64,000 nucleotides of DNA from Burkholderiales bacterium RIFCSPHIGHO2_01_FULL_63_240 (GTDB lineage Bacteria > Pseudomonadota > Gammaproteobacteria > Burkholderiales > Burkholderiaceae_C). A program made the position numbers and the translations under genes. Shown piece after piece: positions 57,034 through 64,000 of this stretch (within the stretch, counting starts at the first letter, position 1; each line of letters begins with the position of its first letter). The notes beneath the pieces were generated by a model, which was given only the letters and a program-made list of their open reading frames with translations, ran no database searches and was not told where the DNA came from. The stretch lies in assembly GCA_001770725.1 (NCBI GenBank), contig MERU01000002.1:701901-765900 (forward strand), written 5' to 3'.

Positions 57034-57795
57034 GACAGTGCACCACTCTCCACCGGTGATGTGTTGCAAACCCAGCGCCTGCAGCCGATCTCGGGCCAGG
57101 CCAGGCAGGTCGGCCAGCCATTTGCCAGGCAGCCCCGGGCACGGCTCGAACCGAGGGGCGGCGACGCCATCCACCGGCGTCACGCCAAAGCCGGCGAGCA
57201 CATCTGCGCCGACCTCGAAGGCCCGCGGACCGATGCAGGGGCCCAGCCACGCGCGCAGGTCGGCCGGGTCGGCCCCTGTGGCCTCGCACAAAGCCAGCAC
57301 ACCGGCATGCACGATGCCCCGTCCTGACGGACAGGCGGGGCCGTGTCCAGCCAGGCCCCGCCAGCCGGCGTGCAGGGCCGCCACCCCACGGCCTTGCGGG
57401 GCGGCCAGCAAGATGGGCAGGCAGTCGGCCACCATGACCACGCAGGCCACGCCGGGCTCGGTGCTCAAGGCGCCATCGGCCTGGATCGCGGGGGAGCCAT
57501 CCGGCGAGGCCCCGGCTCGCAGGCGGGCCACGGCCTCGCCATGCACCTGTTCCATGAAAACCGGTCTGGCGGGCAAACAGCGCGCCAGGACCTCGCGGTT
57601 GGCGTGCACGCGCTGCTTGTCGTCGCCCACGTGGTCACCCAGGTTGCACGATGCCCAGGGCTGCGGGCTGACGCCGCCGGCTCGCGCCGTCATCACGGCG
57701 GTGACCCCTGGCCCCATGGGCACGGCCATCCAGCCCTCGGGCAGGGATGCAGGCAAGGCATGCGGGGCGGCGGCGGGTTGGGAGCGGTCGGTCAC
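56950..57795 (-). CDS. pgeF: Purine nucleoside phosphorylase / polyphenol oxidase family protein (YfiH)
   Basis: A 281-residue member of the multi-copper polyphenol oxidase/YfiH (PgeF, laccase-domain) family. The metal-binding residues are visible: His in EQVHGEAV (about 83-90), Cys in MVADCLPILL (about 120-129), and His in HAGWRGLAGH (about 140-149). These proteins cleave purine nucleosides and help keep peptidoglycan free of wrong amino acids. Typical homologues lie near other envelope genes, but here the neighbours are pha and ubiC. The 3' end overlaps the 56641-57033 gene on the other strand. Confidence 0.9.
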   Translation of the reverse strand: MTDRSQPAAAPHALPASLPEGWMAVPMGPGVTAVMTARAGGVSPQPWASCNLGDHVGDDKQRVHANREVLARCLPARPVFMEQVHGEAVARLRAGASPDGSPAIQADGALSTEPGVACVVMVADCLPILLAAPQGRGVAALHAGWRGLAGHGPACPSGRGIVHAGVLALCEATGADPADLRAWLGPCIGPRAFEVGADVLAGFGVTPVDGVAAPRFEPCPGLPGKWLADLPGLARDRLQALGLQHITGGEWCTVSAPGRFFSHRRDGRSGRQAAAICLSAG

Positions 57796-57825
57796 GTCGT
57801 GGAGCTTGGCTATGATCCGGCCCGC

Positions 57826-58455
57826 ATGCTAACGCGCCCTCAAGCTCCCCCTGCCTGCGCGACCGCCTGGGTCCGCGTCTCCCGCCGCCGCCCCGCCGCC
57901 CGTCAGGCCAGGCCGCGACCGGTGCCTCCTCGACTGGGCCAGTGGCTGTCGGCCCCCGGCTCGCTGACGGCGCGCCTGCGCCTGCTCGGCACCGTGCGGG
58001 TGGAGGTGCTGGATCAAGGACGCCGCCGGCTGTGGCCGCAGGAGCGCCAGGCGCTGGGTTGCAGCGTGGGCCATGTGCGGGAAGTCGTGCTGCGCGTCGA
58101 CGAACGGCCTGCCGTGTGGGCGCGCAGCAGCGTGCCGGTGAGAGCGGTCAAAGGCCCCTGGCGGGCCATCCGAGGGCTGGGCACCCGGCCGCTGGCGGAG
58201 TTGCTGTTCACCCACCGGGCCGTGCGGCGGGGGCCGCTGCAGGCCCTGCCTTTTCAGCCCCATGGCCTGGCAAGCGCCCACATGGCCAGGCAATGGGCTC
58301 GCCTGCATGCGGCAGCCGCCACATCGGCAGCCGATGCGCCACCCCGCGCTCCCACCTGGTCGCGCCATTCGCTGTTCCACCACCACGGGCAGCCCCTGCA
58401 GGTGCTCGAGGCGTTCGCCCCGTGGGTGGTCTTGCGCAGTTGCCGCCACGGCTGA
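57826..58455 (+). CDS. ubiC: Chorismate--pyruvate lyase
   Basis: A 209-residue enzyme that converts chorismate to 4-hydroxybenzoate and pyruvate, the first committed step of ubiquinone synthesis. It matches UbiC in WLSAPGSLTARLR near residues 40-52, REVVLRVDERPAVWARSSVP (about 85-104) with the active-site Arg, and LGTRPLAELLF (about 117-127). Glu in LEAFAPW near the end is the other conserved residue. The start at 57826 follows a possible -10 (TATGAT) by only 9 bases, so the leader may be very short. Confidence 0.87.
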   Translation: MLTRPQAPPACATAWVRVSRRRPAARQARPRPVPPRLGQWLSAPGSLTARLRLLGTVRVEVLDQGRRRLWPQERQALGCSVGHVREVVLRVDERPAVWARSSVPVRAVKGPWRAIRGLGTRPLAELLFTHRAVRRGPLQALPFQPHGLASAHMARQWARLHAAAATSAADAPPRAPTWSRHSLFHHHGQPLQVLEAFAPWVVLRSCRHG

Positions 58456-58536
58456 CGCCACCCAATCGACCACATCGCCAGGTCCACGCCCCCGGTTGAC
58501 ACGGGCGCGCCATGCACATGCCCTACACTGCGGGAC

Positions 58537-59082
58537 ATGCTGTTTTCACGCCGAATCGAGCACTGTCAGGTCTGTGGCACGCCGGTGGAGCACAAGGTGC
58601 CCGCCGACGACAACCGCGAGCGCGCGGTCTGCCCGGCGTGCCAGCACATCCACTACGTCAACCCGCTGAACGTGGTGGGCACCCTGCCCGTCTGGGGCGA
58701 GCAAGTGCTGCTGTGCAAGCGCAACATCGAGCCTCGCAAGGGCTTCTGGACGCTGCCAGCCGGCTTCATGGAGCTGGGCGAGACCACCGAAGAAGGCGCC
58801 GCCCGCGAAACCGACGAGGAAGCCGGTGCGCGCATCGAAATGCAGGGGCTTTATTGCGTGCTCAACGTCGTCAGCGCGGGACAGGTGCACCTGTTCTACC
58901 GCGCCCGCCTGCTGGACACCGATTTCAACCCCGGGCCGGAAACGATGGAGGCCCAGCTCTTCCATCAAAACGAGATCCCCTGGGACGAGTTGGCCTTCCG
59001 CACGGTTCGCATGACCCTGGAGCGGTTTTTCGCCGATCGAAAAACAGGTCAATTCGACGTGCATTGCGCCGATATCCGTTGA
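58537..59082 (+). CDS. NUDIX hydrolase with N-terminal zinc ribbon
   Basis: A 181-residue hydrolase. Residues 10-35 hold two CxxC pairs (C10/C13 and C32/C35), a zinc ribbon like that of NudC/NADH pyrophosphatase. The NUDIX box is complete at about residues 76-98 (GFMELGETTEEGAARETDEEAG), so it should hydrolyse a nucleoside diphosphate linked to another group. Compared with NudC it lacks the large N-terminal domain. The substrate is not known. It is 63 bases before the type I secretion gene. Confidence 0.9.
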   Translation: MLFSRRIEHCQVCGTPVEHKVPADDNRERAVCPACQHIHYVNPLNVVGTLPVWGEQVLLCKRNIEPRKGFWTLPAGFMELGETTEEGAARETDEEAGARIEMQGLYCVLNVVSAGQVHLFYRARLLDTDFNPGPETMEAQLFHQNEIPWDELAFRTVRMTLERFFADRKTGQFDVHCADIR

Positions 59083-59145
59083 GCATGCCGTCCGGGGCCT
59101 CCTCGTGCGGCGAGCGCCACCTCGCACGAAAGACGCCTTGACCGC

Positions 59146-61374
59146 ATGAACGCGCCCCAAGACACCCCGCTGGCCGCCGCCCCTCGCACCGAGGCCCAGG
59201 CCGCCCCAACGCCCACCCAGCCGGCGCCCGAAACCCGCGAAACCCGGTTGCGCGAAGACCTGCTGGCGCCCGATCCGCTGCTGGACTGCCTCATCGAGGT
59301 CTGCCGCATCCATGGCCTGCCCGCATCGCGAGCCAGCCTGAGCGCCGGCCTGCCCCTGAATCAGGAGCCCCTGCCCGTGTCGCTGCTGGAGCGCGCCGCC
59401 GCCCGCGCCGGCCTGGCCAGCAAGCTGCAGCGCTGCGAGCTGAAGTCGATCGATGCGGCCACCCTGCCGGCCATCTTGCTGCTCCAGGGCGACCAGGCCT
59501 GCGTGCTGCTGGGCATCGAGCGCGGAGAAGCCCGCGTGCTGATGCCCGAGACCGGCCAGGGCGCTGTGCGCCTGCCCTTGGGCGAGCTGGCCCAGCGCCA
59601 CACGGGCGTCGTCGCCTTCGTGCGCCCGCACTTCCGCTTCGATGAGCGCACCCCCGCCACGCGCCAGACCCGCGCCAGCCACTGGTTCTGGGGCCCGGTG
59701 CTGGCCCAGCGCTTCGTCTACCGCGACGTGCTGTGGGCCGCGCTGCTGGTCAACTTCTTCGCGCTCGCCTTCCCGCTGTTTTCGATGAACGTGTACGACC
59801 GGGTGGTGCCCAACCACGCGGTCGAAACCCTGTGGGTGCTGGCCATCGGCGTGACGCTGGTGCTCGGCGCCGACCTGTTCATCCGCCTGCTGCGCAGCCA
59901 CTTCGTGGACGAGGCCAGCGCGCGCATCGACGTGCAGATCTCGGCCACGCTGATGGAGCGCGTGCTGGGCATGCGCCTGGAAAACCGCCCGCAATCGGTG
60001 GGCTCGTTCGCCTCCAACCTGCGCGGCTTCGAGCAGGTGCGCGACTTCATCGCCTCGAGCACGGTGACCGCGCTGATCGACCTGCCGTTTGCCCTGCTGT
60101 TTGTCGTGGTGATGGCCTGGATCTCGCCCTGGCTGGTGCTGCCGGTCATGACGGTGTTCGGGCTGATCGTGCTGTCGGGTTACGTGCTGCAGCATCGCCT
60201 GCACGCGCTGTCGCAGACCACCTACCAGGCCTCGGCGCAGCGCAATGCAACGCTCATCGAGAGCCTGACCGGCATCGAAACCATCAAGACCCAGGGCGCC
60301 GAGAACGTGATCCAGAAACGCTGGGAGGGTGCCAACCAGTTCCTGGCCGAGCTCAACGTGCGCATGCGCCGGCTCTCGTCGGCGGCCATGTACGGCACGG
60401 CGACGATGCAGCAGTTCGTCTCCGTGTGCATCGTGCTGATCGGTGTCTACCTGATCGCCGACAAGCAGCTCACGATGGGCGGCCTGATCGCCTCGACCAT
60501 GCTGGCCGGCCGCGCGCTGGCCCCGGCAGGCCAGATCGTCGGCCTGCTGATGCAGTACCAGGGCGCGCGCACGGCCATGGAGTCGCTCGAGCAGATCATG
60601 GCTCAGCCGGTTGAACGGCCGGCCGAGACCACCTTCATCCACCGAGCCGAGCTCAAGGGCGAGATCGAGTTCCGCCACGTCTCGTTCGCTTACCCGGGCC
60701 GCCGTGAGCCCTCGCTCGACGACATCAGCCTTCGCATCCAGCCCGGAGAGAAGGTGGCCTTCATCGGCAAGGTGGGCTCGGGCAAGACCACGCTGCAAAA
60801 GCTGATCCTGGGTCTGTATCAGCCCACCAGCGGATCGGTGCTGATCGACGGCATCGACATGCGCCAGCTCGACCCGGCCGACCTGCGGCGCAACATGGGC
60901 CACGTGGCACAGGACGTGACGCTGTTCTACGGCTCGCTGCGCGACAACATCACCTTCGGCATGCCGCACGCGACCGACGAGGCCATCCTCACCGCGACCG
61001 AAACCGCGGGCCTGAGCGACTTCGTCAAGCGCCACCCGCAAGGCTTCGACCTGCCGGTGGGCGAGCGCGGCGAGCTGCTCTCGGGCGGCCAGCGCCAGAG
61101 CGTGGGCATCGCGCGGGCGGTGCTGCACAACACCCCCATCCTGCTGCTGGACGAGCCGACCAGCGCCATGGACTTCTCGACCGAGGCCTTCGTGACCCAG
61201 AAGATGCAGCAGCACTGCCAGGGCAAGACGGTGGTGCTGGTGACGCACCGCACCTCCATGCTGGCCTTCGTCGACCGCGTGGTCGTGATCGACCAGGGCA
61301 AGGTCGTGGCAGATGGCCCGCGTGACCGGATCATGCAGGCGCTGTCCGCAGGCCGCATCACCCGTGCATCGTGA
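59146..61374 (+). CDS. lapB: Type I secretion ABC transporter, LapB-like
   Basis: A 742-residue inner-membrane exporter. Residues 40-165 are a C39-like domain without the catalytic Cys-His pair expected for a peptidase, so it should only bind the substrate. Six membrane helices follow (about 190-470), then the ATPase: Walker A GKVGSGKTT (541-549), signature LSGGQ (645-649), Walker B ILLLDEP (665-671). This domain set is that of LapB/RtxB transporters that export giant adhesins through a continuous channel. LapC follows 16 bases later and the adhesin gene next, so the substrate is almost surely that adhesin. Confidence 0.92.
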   Translation: MNAPQDTPLAAAPRTEAQAAPTPTQPAPETRETRLREDLLAPDPLLDCLIEVCRIHGLPASRASLSAGLPLNQEPLPVSLLERAAARAGLASKLQRCELKSIDAATLPAILLLQGDQACVLLGIERGEARVLMPETGQGAVRLPLGELAQRHTGVVAFVRPHFRFDERTPATRQTRASHWFWGPVLAQRFVYRDVLWAALLVNFFALAFPLFSMNVYDRVVPNHAVETLWVLAIGVTLVLGADLFIRLLRSHFVDEASARIDVQISATLMERVLGMRLENRPQSVGSFASNLRGFEQVRDFIASSTVTALIDLPFALLFVVVMAWISPWLVLPVMTVFGLIVLSGYVLQHRLHALSQTTYQASAQRNATLIESLTGIETIKTQGAENVIQKRWEGANQFLAELNVRMRRLSSAAMYGTATMQQFVSVCIVLIGVYLIADKQLTMGGLIASTMLAGRALAPAGQIVGLLMQYQGARTAMESLEQIMAQPVERPAETTFIHRAELKGEIEFRHVSFAYPGRREPSLDDISLRIQPGEKVAFIGKVGSGKTTLQKLILGLYQPTSGSVLIDGIDMRQLDPADLRRNMGHVAQDVTLFYGSLRDNITFGMPHATDEAILTATETAGLSDFVKRHPQGFDLPVGERGELLSGGQRQSVGIARAVLHNTPILLLDEPTSAMDFSTEAFVTQKMQQHCQGKTVVLVTHRTSMLAFVDRVVVIDQGKVVADGPRDRIMQALSAGRITRAS

Positions 61375-61390
61375 AGCAGGAGGAGCCCAC

Positions 61391-62836
61391 ATGAACACCG
61401 CCCTGCTCAACATCGGCCAGCGCATCGTCAACCTGCTGGAGGCCTTGCGTCTCAAGCTCGCGCCAGCCATCAACCCCCTGCTCGACCGCATCAGCGGCCC
61501 GCTTGTCACACCCGATGCCGCCAGGCAGGCCGGCCTCGACCGTTTCGAGCAGGAAGCCGACGCGGTCATGTCCACCGAGGGCACGCGCGGGGCTCAGAAG
61601 CTCGTGCGCGGAGCGCTGCTGGTGACGGTGCTGCTCATCGTGTGGGCCTCGTTCGCCAAGATCGACGAGGTCACCAAGGGCGAGGCCAAGGTGATCCCGT
61701 CCAGGCAGTTGCAGGTGATCCAGTCGTTCGACGGCGGCGTGGTCTCAGAGATCCTGGTCAAGGAAGGCCAGGTGGTGGAAGCCGGCCAGCTGCTTTTGAA
61801 GGTGGACGAGACCCGCGCCACCTCGGGTGTGCGCGAGAGCGCGGCCCAGGCCTTTGCACTGAAGGTGAAGCTGGCGCGGCTGAAGGCACTGGCCGAGGGC
61901 AAGCCCTTCCTGCCGCCAGAGCCCTCGACGGCGGACAACGAAGAGGTGCGCATCGTGGAAGAAGAGCGCCAGCTCTACGACTCGCGCCGCTCGGAACTCA
62001 GCGCCCTCGTCGGCATCAGCGAGCAACAACTGGCTCAGCGTCATCAGGAGCAAGCCGAAGCCCGTGCTCGCCGCGACTCGGCCGCGCGCAACCTGGAGCT
62101 GTCGCAACAGGAGCTCACCAAGACGCGTCCGCTGCTGGCCACCGGGGCCGTCTCGGAGGTCGATGTGCTGCGGCTGGAGCGCGACGTGACGCGCGCCCGT
62201 GGCGAGATGGAGCAGGCCGGCGCGCAGATCGCCCGCATCCAGGCGGCCATCTCGGAGGCCACGCGCAAGATCCAGGAGACCGACCTGTCGTTCAAGAACG
62301 AGGCCCGCAAGGAGCTCTCGGACGTGCTGGGCAAGCTCAACGCCATCAACGAAGGCGCTGTGGCCCTGGCTGACAAAGTGGACAAGTCGCAGGTGAAGTC
62401 GCCGGTGCGCGGCCGCGTGCAACGGCTGCTGGCCAACACCGTGGGTGGCGTGGTCAGCCCGGGCAAGGACATCGTCGAGATCGTGCCGCTGGACGACGCG
62501 CTGGTGCTGGAAGCCAAGATCCAGCCGCGCGACATCGCCTTCATCCACCCTGGCCAGGCCGCCACCGTGAAGTTCACCGCCTACGACTTCGCCATTTACG
62601 GCGGGCTGGACGCCGTGGTCGAGAACATCAGCCCCGACACCGTGACCGACGAGCGCGGGCAGAACACCTTCTATGTGGTGCGCGTGCGCACCAAGCAGGC
62701 CAACTTCAGCGAGAAGCTGCCCATCATGCCCGGCATGACGGCCGAGGTGGACGTGCTCACGGGCAAGAAGACCGTGATGTCCTACCTGCTCAAGCCGGTG
62801 TTGCGGGCGCAGAGCCACGCGATGCGCGAGCGCTGA
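61391..62836 (+). CDS. lapC: Type I secretion membrane-fusion protein, LapC-like
   Basis: A 481-residue HlyD-type adaptor. It has a cytoplasmic N-terminus, one membrane helix (about residues 73-92, LVRGALLVTVLLIVWASFA), lipoyl halves (SFDGGVVSEILVKEGQVVEAGQ and VKSPVRGRVQRLLANTVGGVV), and a coiled-coil hairpin of about 200 residues between them (roughly 150-370). The C-terminal barrel has GMTAEVDVLTGKKTVM. It bridges LapB to a TolC-like channel. AGGAG precedes the ATG. The matching outer-membrane component (LapE) is not in the window, and no calcium-dependent LapG or LapD is seen. Confidence 0.92.
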   Translation: MNTALLNIGQRIVNLLEALRLKLAPAINPLLDRISGPLVTPDAARQAGLDRFEQEADAVMSTEGTRGAQKLVRGALLVTVLLIVWASFAKIDEVTKGEAKVIPSRQLQVIQSFDGGVVSEILVKEGQVVEAGQLLLKVDETRATSGVRESAAQAFALKVKLARLKALAEGKPFLPPEPSTADNEEVRIVEEERQLYDSRRSELSALVGISEQQLAQRHQEQAEARARRDSAARNLELSQQELTKTRPLLATGAVSEVDVLRLERDVTRARGEMEQAGAQIARIQAAISEATRKIQETDLSFKNEARKELSDVLGKLNAINEGAVALADKVDKSQVKSPVRGRVQRLLANTVGGVVSPGKDIVEIVPLDDALVLEAKIQPRDIAFIHPGQAATVKFTAYDFAIYGGLDAVVENISPDTVTDERGQNTFYVVRVRTKQANFSEKLPIMPGMTAEVDVLTGKKTVMSYLLKPVLRAQSHAMRER

Positions 62837-62903
62837 AACACCTGCGGCACCCCCTCACTTAAGTGCCCATCACGCCTGGGAAGGCGTGACTTCCTTCCTG
62901 CAG

Positions 62904-62953
62904 AACGCCCGCTCCAAGGTCGATATCCGATTGGCCGTTGGGGCGGGCGTTTT
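62904..62953 (+). terminator. Hairpin between lapC and the adhesin gene
   Basis: A 9-bp stem (AACGCCCGC with GCGGGCGTT) extends inward by CCAA/TTGG and is followed by TTTTCACG. It is a plausible terminator or attenuator after lapC. A smaller 7-bp hairpin (TCACGCC with GGCGTGA) lies just upstream at about 62873-62890. The rest of the 284-base gap presumably holds the adhesin promoter, though I see no convincing one. Confidence 0.55.
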
Positions 62954-63120
62954 CACGCGTGCGCCTGCCCTTTGCGGACGACCCTTGCTCCATCGCCGGC
63001 TTAAGCGCTCACGAAACTGGCTCAGGCCAGCAATCGCTCACACAAAGCCGCCGATGGGGTTGGTTTGGGAGAGGGGTCGGGAGAGATACTCAACACGCAG
63101 TTACATTTTGAGAGGTTTCC

Positions 63121-64000
63121 ATGGCCAAGCCGTCCACCCAAGCCCCTTCCGGCGTCGTCTCCAGCCTGCAAGGGCGTGCCCAGGTCATCCGCCAGGGCCA
63201 GGAAACCGCAGAAGCGCTTCAGGTGGGTGACACCTTGATGCCTGGCGACCGATTGGTGGGCAGTGCGGACGCTTCGTTGCAGATCGCGGAAAGCACGGAC
63301 GCCAATGCCCAGGTGTGGACGCTGGCCTTCAACGACGCCGCGGGCAAAGGCAAGGCGGCCGCCAAGCCAGTCGCGGACGGCGTCAACGGCAAGTCGCTGG
63401 ATGACGTGATCGGCGCCATCGAGCGTGGCGACGAAGACGACGCCACCGCAGCCGGCCTGACCGGTGGCGACGGCGCCGCGATGGGCGAAGGCCTGCGCGT
63501 GGATCGCATCGTCGAGGTGGTGACGCCTCAATCATTCAACGCCTCGTCAGGCGACGACGGCCGGGAAGCCTCGCTCAAGACGACGACGCTGCTCGATGAC
63601 GGCAACCAGGCCCCGGTCTTCGTCGACGGCGGCGCCGGCAACTTTGACCCGGCCACGGGCAACTACCGTTTCACAACCGACGAAGACGTCCCCGTGTCGG
63701 GACAGGTCAAGGCCTCCGATGCCGATGGCGACCCCCTGACCTTCGTGAAGGGCTCTGATCCTCAGCATGGCACCGTGGTGGTCAATGCCGATGGTTCGTG
63801 GACGTACACGCCCAACAAGGACTACAACGGGCCTGACGTCTTCACCATCACCGTCTCCGACGGCAAGGGTGGCACCGCCACGTCCACGGTGAACATCGGC
63901 GTCAACCCCATCAACGACCCGCCCAAGTTCGACGACCCGAACAACCCCAACTACGACCCCGTCACCGGCAACTACCGCGTCACCACCGACGAGGACAAGC
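63121..64000 (+). CDS. Giant LapA/BapA-like adhesin, N-terminal part (cut by window edge)
   Basis: The frame is open to the end, giving 293 residues. Residues 1-115 are a LapA-type retention module: [29 protein letters not shown], and the TAAG site at 109-112, where LapG cuts LapA-type adhesins. From about 165 come repeated domains of about 100 residues: [21 protein letters not shown] then [44 protein letters not shown] second repeat ([17 protein letters not shown]) begins at the edge. These are cadherin-like/VCBS tandem repeats. GAGAGG precedes the ATG. It should be exported by the upstream LapB/LapC and be retained at the surface through its N-terminus. Confidence 0.9.
   Translation, partial: MAKPSTQAPSGVVSSLQGRAQVIRQGQETAEALQVGDTLMPGDRLVGSADASLQIAESTDANAQVWTLAFNDAAGKGKAAAKPVADGVNGKSLDDVIGAIERGDEDDATAAGLTGGDGAAMGEGLRVDRIVEVVTPQSFNASSGDDGREASLKTTTLLDDGNQAPVFVDGGAGNFDPATGNYRFTTDEDVPVSGQVKASDADGDPLTFVKGSDPQHGTVVVNADGSWTYTPNKDYNGPDVFTITVSDGKGGTATSTVNIGVNPINDPPKFDDPNNPNYDPVTGNYRVTTDEDK

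Noticed and set aside
58496..58529. TTGACA and TACACT upstream of the NUDIX gene as a promoter
   Set aside because: The spacer is 22 bases, too long for sigma-70 contacts.
58546..61584. A 1012-codon open frame on the minus strand
   Set aside because: Antisense to the NUDIX and lapB genes, whose motifs are complete; the product has no recognisable domain and shadow-type composition.
63020..63040. TGGCTCAGGCCAGCA as a sigma-54 promoter for the adhesin
   Set aside because: Distance between the GG and GC elements is 9 and not 10 bases and the flanks do not match.

Overview
The window is GC-rich chromosomal DNA from a betaproteobacterium, most likely order Burkholderiales and plausibly near the Leptothrix/Aquabacterium/Ideonella group. 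This is inferred from the gene complement: a phaCAB cluster, a PEP-CTERM protein, the sigma factor-DUF3619-DUF3106-RDD block, lexA with tandem SOS boxes, and MacAB and Lap-type exporters. It reads as core genome. I saw no transposase, prophage, CRISPR array, rRNA or replication origin. Genes are densely packed, many with 1-17 nt overlaps.

Layout. 1-2.6 kb: 3' end of an NAD synthase, tRNA-Gly(CCC), a PEP-CTERM surface protein, trmB. 2.7-6.6 kb (minus): parvulin, BolA, YciB, MsrB, SelO. 6.7-12.4 kb: uppP, a DUF455 ferritin-like protein, xerD, a chalcone-isomerase-like protein, an AEC permease, a membrane-anchored unknown, a GNAT enzyme. 12.5-23.0 kb: a compact seven-gene operon (TetR, HlyD adaptor, RbbA-type fused ABC exporter, YhhJ-type permease, PHA synthase-like enzyme, MaoC-Pta fusion, OprM/NodT outer-membrane factor). 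23-26.6 kb: ilvB-ilvN-ilvC. 27-30.3 kb: sigma factor, DUF3619, DUF3106, RDD, LOG. 30.3-32.4 kb: glnB and glutamine-dependent nadE. 32.5-43.5 kb: FemAB-like transferase, exonuclease, GGDEF protein, type II NADH dehydrogenase, aminopeptidase P, Crp-like and PaaX-like regulators, desaturase, GST. 43.6-48.4 kb: macA-macB-nodT. 48.4-51.5 kb: SDR, asparaginase, lexA, a small unknown gene. 51.5-52.1 kb: a gene-free region holding a large symmetric palindromic repeat. 52.1-56.4 kb: phaC-phaA-phaB. 56.6-59.1 kb: small membrane protein, pgeF, ubiC, a NUDIX hydrolase. 59.1-64 kb: a LapB/LapC type I secretion pair and the start of a giant LapA-like adhesin that runs off the window.

How the parts work together. 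phaCAB is the normal polyhydroxybutyrate route (thiolase, reductase, synthase). A second PHA synthase-like gene sits inside an exporter operon, which is unusual. LapB/LapC plus the adhesin form a biofilm adhesion module; the adhesin carries a retention module with a TAAG site where LapG cleaves known LapA-type adhesins. MacAB-NodT and the RbbA exporter are two separate envelope-spanning efflux systems. ilvBNC makes branched-chain amino acids.

Most worth a second look: (1) the nested palindrome at 51540-51920, two inverted units with identical core blocks but different, internally self-complementary arms; (2) the 12.5-23 kb operon joining an exporter to acyl-CoA/PHA enzymes; (3) the main PhaC, which has a roughly 160-residue histone-H1-like, repeat-containing N-terminal tail.
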